A DNA stretch of 13,126 nt. It comes from Ochromonadaceae sp. CCMP2298 (lineage: Eukaryota; Sar; Synurophyceae; Ochromonadales; Ochromonadaceae). Of the stretch, positions 9,013 through 13,126 are shown piece after piece (the stretch's first letter is position 1; each line of letters begins with the position of its first letter). The notes below the pieces were generated by a model. It had not been told where the DNA came from, made no database searches, and worked only from the letters and a program-made list of their open reading frames with translations. Made by a program: the position numbers and the translations under genes. The stretch is taken from positions 1 to 13,126 of the forward strand of contig MU634336.1 in NCBI GenBank assembly GCA_026770595.1, given 5' to 3'.

Positions 9013-10036
9013 TTACATGCCCCTCATCCAATCCACCCAGGTCCTTGTCTTCTGCTGCCCCTCTACCTCGGGAGCTGGGACAGCTAGGGCGGCTAAGGCA
9101 GTCAACCGTTGCTCTTTTTGCATCCTCAGCTTCTGCAGGCGCCCGCGTTGTATCTGATCTCCCTCGGCCGTAGCAGCAGCAGCAGCAGCAGCGGGGTCAG
9201 CTGCGGCAGTCGCCTCGAGTTGATCTTTTTGCATCCTCAGCGGCATGCGCCCGTGTTGTTTCTTATCTGCCTTGCCGCCCTTCAGGATCTCTACCTCTGC
9301 TCAATAGTGGGGGGAGAGGTAGGTGGGTTAAATTAGACGCGCGCACAGCAAGACAGAGTCTCAGCAACACACTTACGGTCGACCTTTGCATCTGGAGCAC
9401 CATCTTGGCCGCCTGTGTTAGACATCCACTCGACCCAGGTCCGCGTCTTCTGCTGCCCCCCTGCCTCGGCCGTAGCAGCAACAGCAGCAGCAGGAGGAGC
9501 AGGAGCAGCAGCAGGAGCAGTGGGGTCAGCTGAGGGGGCTGCGGCAGTCGCCTCATGCTGCATCCTGAGCTCGTGCAGGCGCTTCTTCGAATCTGCCTTG
9601 CCGCCCCTCAGCACCTCTGCTCAATAGTGGGGGATGGGGAGATGGGGGGAAGGGGGCAGGTCAGACGTGCGGCGCACAGCGGCAGGACAGAGTCTAAGCT
9701 ACACACTTACGGTCGAACTTTTCTTCCAGAGCGCCATCTTGGACGCCTGCGCTACCATTCTTCATCTTGTCGAAGTGTAGCTGCATTTGACGCCGCTGGT
9801 CCTCGCTCTTCTTGATACGGTCAGGATACTTCTCCGTCTGTTGGGAGAGAGGCGGTCGATTACATCGCGGGTCAAAGAAAGGCTACGAGTACTATTTCGA
9901 GACCTACCAAAAGCTTCCTCTTTTCCTCGTCCGTGCTCCCGAAAGCTGCGGAGAAGCCCAGCGCTCCTGCTGTGCCTACCGTTAGCAACAGCCCGAAAAC
10001 CAGCACGTGCGACTGGATCTGGAACTTAGGAGCCAT
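9013..10036 (-). CDS. Unrecognised single-pass membrane protein (4 exons)
   Basis: Exons on the minus strand are 10036-9908, 9837-9711, 9616-9377 and 9296-9013. All junctions are GT-AG with matching phase, giving 259 residues. A short N-terminus (MAPKFQIQSH) leads to one hydrophobic segment at about residues 11-32. A charged, probably helical region follows (TEKYPDRIKKSEDQRRQMQLHFDKMK, about 44-69, quoted in part). From about residue 75 the sequence is a duplicated module: QVLRGGKAD, LRMQ, an Ala/Pro-rich spacer, then QQKTRTWVEWM. A second copy ends the protein (QQKTRTWVDWMRGM). I do not recognise the family. Size and topology would suit a small organelle inner-membrane or assembly protein, but nothing in the sequence proves it. 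The first exon could also be a signal anchor. The gene model is well supported because the repeated modules end at the same phase. Confidence 0.8.
9019..9414 (-). repeat. Exon-intron-exon duplication, unit 2
   Basis: This unit runs from the tail of exon 3 (GQDGAPDAKVD) through the 80-bp intron 9297-9376 to QQKTRTWVDWM at the C-terminus. It contains an extra internal LRMQK segment that unit 1 lacks, so exon 4 is longer. Boundaries are approximate. Confidence 0.75.
9423..9747 (-). repeat. Exon-intron-exon duplication, unit 1
   Basis: This unit runs from the tail of exon 2 (VQDGALEEKFD) through the 94-bp intron 9617-9710 to QQKTRTWVEWM in exon 3. The intron ends GTAAGTGTG and CCCCCACTATTGAGCAG match those of unit 2. 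Boundaries are approximate. Confidence 0.75.
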
Positions 10037-10168
10037 GTCTTCTCAGTAGTTAAGAATGCCTTATAGATGCGTCGAGCCTGCTTCTGCTCTCAATCCAGAT
10101 CTTCTGTCTCTGCTTTTTGCTGCCGCTGCTTTGTGCTGCTGCTGCTCTCAAACACACGGTACGCTCTT

Positions 10169-10196
10169 CGTGGTTGCAGGTTCAGAACCAACCACG
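10169..10196. other. 28-bp hairpin-forming inverted repeat
   Basis: CGTGGTT (10169-10175) pairs with AACCACG (10190-10196). Inside, after a three-base bulge, GGTTC (10179-10183) pairs with GAACC (10185-10189). Confidence 0.6.
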
Positions 10197-10212
10197 GTAA
10201 GTGAATACAAGT

Positions 10213-10294
10213 GGTTCCTACCCCCTCGAGTGAGTGTTCTGCCTGAGGTGTTTAGGAACCTACGTTGAAAAAGATTCCTTTAACTTACCTCAGG
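10213..10294. other. Interleaved inverted repeats (pseudoknot order)
   Basis: GGTTCCTA (10213-10220) pairs with TAGGAACC (10253-10260). CCTGAGGT (10242-10249) lies within that loop and pairs with ACCTCAGG (10287-10294) outside it. The 8-bp arms are perfect. The order of the arms is that of an H-type pseudoknot if transcribed. Confidence 0.5.
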
Positions 10295-10378
10295 TTTTGC
10301 CGCGTCAAAAAAAGACAAATTTGTTCGTAACGACGGCGCCGCACACAGGCATTTTGTATGGCCGCAACGACAAGATTG

Positions 10379-10396
10379 GGTCAAATTAATTCGACC
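10379..10396. promoter_or_regulatory. AT-rich near-palindrome
   Basis: GGTCAAATTAATTCGACC is self-complementary except for one mismatched pair. It sits about 340 bp upstream of the start codon at 10036 and may be an operator-like site; inference only. Confidence 0.35.
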
Positions 10397-10435
10397 AAAA
10401 CACAATATTGACGAACAGAAGATTTGATAGCTTAG

Positions 10436-10823
10436 TTAAACTTTAGAGAGTTGGCTCGCCATAAGTCCTGTAGCATACAGTTGAAGACGGGCGAGTGGAT
10501 TCGAGAATTATATAAAAGAGGAGCAGGGGGGTGGCAGGGGGGTGGCAGGGGGCAGCAGGAGGGGCAGCAGGGGGGAAGCATTGAGACTGTAGGGGGACAG
10601 TAATAGGGGGGCTCAGCAGAAACACAGAGAGGAAGCAGGGAAACATTGGAAGGGTAACACGAGCAGTAGAGACGACAGGTGGACAGCAGCGGGGAGCAGC
10701 AGGGACAGCAGAGGGGCAACACGAAGGAGCAGCAGGACGGACGGCATGGGGGAGCAGCAAGCACTCACCGACTTGGAGAGGGGGAGGCTGCAGGGTGATG
10801 CGTTTGCTGATGTAGGTTACGTG
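10436..10823 (-). CDS. Orphan exon pair, copy A (partial model)
   Basis: Putative exons on the minus strand are 10823-10769 (55 nt) and 10467-10436. The 301-bp intron is GTGAGT...CTACAG and strongly pyrimidine-rich. The frame reads HVTYISKRITLQPPPLQV, then GLMASQLSKV and stop. A matching pair occurs in copy B with GT, AG, phase and reading frame kept: HVTYTSKRIALQPPPLQV, then GLVAN. Of four differences between the 55-nt exons, two are silent third-position changes in this frame. I could find no upstream exon with an ATG that joins in phase, and I recognise no family. It may be the 3' part of a small gene, or an alternative 3' end of the CDGSH transcript, though the CDGSH exons do not join it in this frame. 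Confidence 0.4.
10525..10576 (+). other. G-quadruplex-prone tract
   Basis: At least five runs of four or more G occur within 52 bp on the plus strand, separated by short loops such as TGGCA and CAGCA. On the minus, transcribed-sense strand this is the C-rich tract of the orphan-exon intron. TTATATAAAAG (10508-10518) adjoins it. Confidence 0.6.
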
Positions 10824-11133
10824 CTTGCACCATCTATGCTATCTGCTACCTCGCTGGTGCGCAGATAGGTGCGAGTCGCAATGCAGCTGATCTGGAATCC
10901 ATCCCTGCACAGCAGTGCTTTGCTTTGACCACCGTCGCCACTGATGGAGGTTCCGATGAATGCTGCACCCTGCTGTCGTGGAGATTCTGGCCCAAAGCGT
11001 CTCGCCTAAGGCCCCCAGGCCTTGTGCGCTGCGCTGGCCCAGGCCCCTTCTCGGACAGCAGACTGGCCTCCCGCACACTCAACTCCGCCACTGTCTCGCC
11101 TCACTCGTCGTCGAGGAAGTGATAATCTACATC
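10824..11133. other. Spacer between CDGSH copy A and orphan exon A
   Basis: This is 310 bp after the CDGSH stop. Parts align with the equivalent spacer in copy B, for example minus-strand GAGGCCAG(T/C)CTGCTGTCC and ACCTCCATCAGT. Indels shift the reading frames between copies, so I see no conserved coding frame. It probably holds the 3' UTR and an intron or promoter for the orphan exons. Confidence 0.5.
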
Positions 11134-11568
11134 CTACTCCTTAGGAGGGCCCCTGATGATGGCTGGGCCGAGGTTGTCGCCTGTTTCCTTATTGTGCTTC
11201 GCGTGCGATCCGTCGCAGAGAGGGAACTTCGCACTCTGCCAGCAGCGGCACAAGACAACCTTCTCGCCTGGTTTTCAACGGGATCATTGTTTGAGGAAGT
11301 ATTGTGGCGATGAGGACGGTGTGGAGGAGACCTGACAGACAACAACTATCAGACGGTTTAGGGAGACTTGAAAGACACCCACCAGCGGTTAACCCCTCCC
11401 TGCCTCACCTGGGCCGACCGAAATGTTGTTGACCACTTTCCCCTCCGTTTGCTGCTCGATCAGCTTGTTGAAACGCGCACCTTTAGAGTCCAAGGAAAAG
11501 GACCGCTTCCAGCCCCGAACGCTGGCGTTCAGCACTGTGAATCCCGCTGATAACCCACGACCAATCAT
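11134..11568 (-). CDS. CDGSH iron-sulfur (NEET) protein, copy A (2 exons)
   Basis: Exons on the minus strand are 11568-11409 and 11267-11134, with a 141-bp intron (CCCAG|GTGAGG ... AACCAG|GC), giving 97 residues from the ATG at 11568. The C-terminal half has the 2Fe-2S motif [16 protein letters not shown], with three Cys and one His ligands (C60, C62, C71, H75), then [12 protein letters not shown] as in plant-type NEET proteins. By family these bind a labile 2Fe-2S cluster in plastids or mitochondria and take part in Fe-S, iron and redox handling. The N-terminus is unlike copy B. Only MIGRGLSAG precedes the shared FT(V/I)LN, so no signal peptide starts from an ATG. A hydrophobic stretch is in frame upstream but starts at a TTG. 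Either a first exon was missed or this copy is relocated or decaying. The CDGSH domain itself is intact. Confidence 0.8.
11268..11408 (-). repeat. CDGSH copy A intron (97% identical to copy B)
   Basis: This intron has 141 bp, the same length as in copy B (12400-12540). I count four substitutions and no indel between them, fewer per base than in the adjoining exons. Confidence 0.85.
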
Positions 11569-11691
11569 TGCACAAGAAGTGGGGAGAAGAATGAAGAACA
11601 AAGATCCTGGAGATTGGAACCTAGACCAAGCTCACAGCTCAAATCATTCTTTTCATTCTGCGAAAACTCCCGTCTTTCTCGGTCTTTTTCC

Positions 11692-12022
11692 CTAAGTTAC
11701 AAATATAGGATGTCGGCGCGTCTGAAAAGAAGAAACGATGCAGTCAGCTTCTGAAGAGTTATTATTTACAGGTAAGATATTGGCCACGAGACCTGTAGTG
11801 TAAAAGAAGAGCAAGAGGATAAGCGGATTATTTAAAAGAGGAGCAGAGGGGGCAGCAGGGAGAGCCGGCAGGGGGCAGTAGGGACGGCAGAGGGGCAGCA
11901 GCGGAGAGGCAGGAGAGCAACACAAGGGCAGCAGGGGGGGGAAGCAGGGGGGGCAGCAGGCACTCACCGACTTGGAGCGGGGGAGGCTGCAGGGCGATGC
12001 GCTTGCTGGTGTAGGTTACGTG
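11692..12022 (-). CDS. Orphan exon pair, copy B (partial model)
   Basis: Putative exons on the minus strand are 12022-11968 (55 nt) and 11792-11692. The 175-bp pyrimidine-rich intron begins GTGAGT and ends CTACAG. The frame reads HVTYTSKRIALQPPPLQV, then GLVANILPVNNN and on to a stop at 11692. The last part differs from copy A, and a further intron (GTAAAT...TTTCAG, about 11717-11769) is possible. A stop in frame just before the acceptor CTTAG (12023-12024) means translation must enter by splicing. No upstream coding exon was found. Confidence 0.4.
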
Positions 12023-12265
12023 CTAAGGGAGCACCACCTGCAGTCTCTGCAGAGCCTCACTGCTGTGCCGCAGATGGTTCGCAGATATGGAATCTAGCCT
12101 TGCATGACAGTGCTTTGCTGTGACTAACGTGGTACTGATGGAGGTTTCGGTGCATGCTTCCTACTGTAGGGGGGGGGGGGGTCTGGCCCGAAGCGTTTCG
12201 CTGCGTTGCAGACCCCTTCTCCCGCCTGGACAGCAGGCTGGCCTCGTGCACCTCTCAACTCCACA
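12023..12265. other. Spacer between CDGSH copy B and orphan exon B
   Basis: This spacer is partly alignable with 10824-11133 but has indels. It includes a run of 13 G on the plus strand at 12169-12181. No conserved coding frame is seen. Confidence 0.5.
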
Positions 12266-12718
12266 TTACTCCTTAGGAGGGCCGGCGATGATGGCTGGGC
12301 CGAGGTTGTCGCCTGTCGCCTTGTTGTGCTTCACGTGCGATCCGTCGCAGAGAGGGAACTTCGAGGACTGCCAGCAGCGGCACAAGACAACCTTCTCGCC
12401 TGGTTTTCAACGGGATCATTGTTTGAGGAAGTATTGTGGTAATGAGGACGGTGTGGAGGAGACCTGACAGACAACAACTATCAGACGGTTTAGGGATACT
12501 AGAAAGACACCCACCAGCGGTTAACCCCTCCCTGCCTCACCTGGGCCGACCGAAATGTTGTTGACCACTTTCTCGGACTCCATATCGATCAGCTTGTTGA
12601 AGCGCTCACCCTCGGCACGCAGGGCAGCGGAGCGCTTCCAGCCCCGAACGCCAGTGTTCAGGATTGTGAATCCCGACACGGCCACGCACAGAACTAAGAG
12701 CAGCAGGGCAGTGAGCAT
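12266..12718 (-). CDS. CDGSH iron-sulfur (NEET) protein, copy B (2 exons)
   Basis: Exons on the minus strand are 12718-12541 and 12399-12266, giving 103 residues. The ATG at 12718 opens a clear signal peptide ([16 protein letters not shown]) followed by FTILN. Phe directly after the likely cleavage site resembles the heterokont plastid motif, and the next residues are basic (GVRGWKRS). Residues 61-103 form the CDGSH domain [16 protein letters not shown], with 2Fe-2S ligands C66, C68, C77 and H81, then [13 protein letters not shown] and a short tail. This matches plant-type NEET proteins, soluble here apart from the presequence. Expected location is the plastid stroma, with a role in cluster storage or transfer and redox sensing. 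It is the 5' member of a tandem pair on the minus strand, and its complete presequence suggests it keeps the ancestral form. Confidence 0.92.
12400..12540 (-). repeat. CDGSH copy B intron (97% identical to copy A)
   Basis: This is the counterpart of 11268-11408, with the same length and four substitutions. Splicing joins VGP to GEKVVLCRC and removes in-frame stops next to the acceptor. Confidence 0.85.
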
Positions 12719-13126
12719 TTCAGAAGTAAAAAGTGGGGAGGCGGATAAAGTCAAGCAAGTCTCTGCTCTTCCACGCTATGCGATAGGCTCTTCGTAGCGA
12801 CTATGCGGGTCAGGTCTGAGCAAGATGTGCGCAAGGGCACGAGATGGGAGAGAGGTCCTGGCTCGTGCCCCATCATCTTGCTGGGGTTCATCATCTTGTT
12901 GCATTCTGAGTCATCAGTGCATCGACATTTTTATTGGCCAACAAAACTCCCGACAAAAGATATTTTTATTGCCCCTGAGAGGCGTCCGGATTAGAAAAGA
13001 CAAAAAAAGAGGAGGGTTTTATCGGAAACCGTTTAGAAGAGCGGTGTCCGAATAACCTTTCTCCGTTTACCAACTTCCGCCGCCGACCTTTTCTGTCCGA
13101 CTCAACCCCAATTAAAATACGCTCAC
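12719..13126. promoter_or_regulatory. Upstream region of CDGSH copy B
   Basis: This 408-bp stretch runs to the window edge and contains no gene that I can support. It should hold the promoter and leader of copy B. ATTTTTATTG occurs twice (about 12928-12937 and 12961-12970), the first as part of ATTGGCC with a CCAAT box on the minus strand. CATCATCTTG occurs twice near 12870-12900. Confidence 0.4.

Larger units (their letters stand above)
10037..10435. promoter_or_regulatory. Upstream region of the 9013-10036 gene
   Basis: This 399-bp stretch lies between the 3' end of the tandem repeat and the start codon at 10036. On the minus strand CTGAG|GTAAGT at about 10283-10293 is a perfect splice donor, so a 5'-UTR intron is plausible. 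Its acceptor would be one of several AGs nearer the start, and I cannot choose among them. Inverted repeats cluster at 10169-10294. An 18-bp near-palindrome lies at 10379-10396 in AT-rich DNA, where the promoter would be expected. The plus-strand open frame 10056-10268 is Leu/Cys-rich, has no family signature and is not called. Confidence 0.45.
10436..11546 (-). repeat. Tandem duplication unit A
   Basis: This unit comprises CDGSH exon 1 (from FTVLN), the intron, exon 2, the spacer, the 55-nt orphan exon, a C-rich intron and a final exon. The same order and strand occur in unit B about 1.1 kb away. The unit borders are approximate. Confidence 0.8.
11780..12676 (-). repeat. Tandem duplication unit B
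   Basis: This unit has the same order of parts as unit A. The pyrimidine-rich intron is shorter (175 against 301 bp), and (T/A)TTAAAAGAGGAGCAG-like sequence next to it is shared. Confidence 0.8.

Noticed and set aside
10056-10268. Plus-strand open frame with Leu/Ala/Cys-rich N-terminus resembling a signal peptide
   Set aside because: Caused by a CTGCTG-type repeat opposite the leader of the minus-strand gene; no domain and no second exon.
10432-10764. Cys/Pro-rich minus-strand open frames across the C-rich tract
   Set aside because: They are translations of a pyrimidine-rich intron bounded by GTGAGT and CTACAG.
10846-11091. Minus-strand open frame containing EASLLSEKG, with EASLLSRREKG in copy B
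   Set aside because: Local DNA similarity between repeat units, but indels change the frame soon after and neither frame starts at ATG at the same place.
10769-11267. Direct splicing of CDGSH exons to the orphan 55-nt exon
   Set aside because: Exon 1 ends in phase 1 and possible donors at the end of exon 2 in phase 2, while the conserved HVTY frame needs phase 0. An alternative transcript in another frame remains possible but unsupported.
12521-12754. Longer N-terminus for CDGSH copy B from 12754
   Set aside because: It would start at TTG and put polar residues before a clean signal peptide; ATG 12718 is better.

Overview
The window is nuclear DNA of a eukaryote, most likely a photosynthetic stramenopile (heterokont alga such as a pelagophyte, bolidophyte or diatom relative). 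The genes are GC-rich, closely packed and interrupted by short introns of 70-183 bp with GT-AG ends, and several introns carry a CTRAC branch-point-like motif before a C-rich polypyrimidine tract. Two products begin with a signal peptide followed by an (A/S)-F-x-P-like cleavage site, the plastid-targeting signature of algae with a complex plastid. All exon joins below were deduced by eye from splice signals and reading frame.

Layout: (1) 171-2435, minus, 4 exons: PX-BAR sorting nexin. (2) 2436-3101: divergent promoter region with two copies of a 20-bp near-palindrome. (3) 3102-5972, plus, 2 exons: a 918-aa RNA-binding protein with LOTUS-like, RRM, Gly/Met/Gln-rich and second LOTUS-like regions. 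(4) 6279-6808, minus, 3 exons: NDUFS6, the zinc-binding 13-kDa subunit of mitochondrial complex I. (5) 6983 or 7166 to 8686, plus, no intron: glutathione reductase, with two consecutive in-frame signal-peptide/plastid presequences. (6) 9013-10036, minus, 4 exons: an unrecognised single-pass membrane protein whose C-terminal half arose by a tandem duplication that includes an intron. (7) 10436-12718, minus: a tandem duplication. Each unit has a two-exon CDGSH (NEET-type) 2Fe-2S protein and, downstream, a pair of small conserved coding-like exons that I could not attach to a gene.

Six kilobases hold a complex I Fe-S-module subunit, glutathione reductase and two CDGSH proteins, all redox or Fe-S functions of mitochondrion or plastid. 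No operon logic applies and the clustering may be chance. The most notable points are the CDGSH pair, whose intron is more conserved (4 differences in 141 bp) than either exon, the doubled presequence of glutathione reductase, two homologous introns in the sorting nexin gene (possible introner elements), and the orphan exon module in the tandem repeat.
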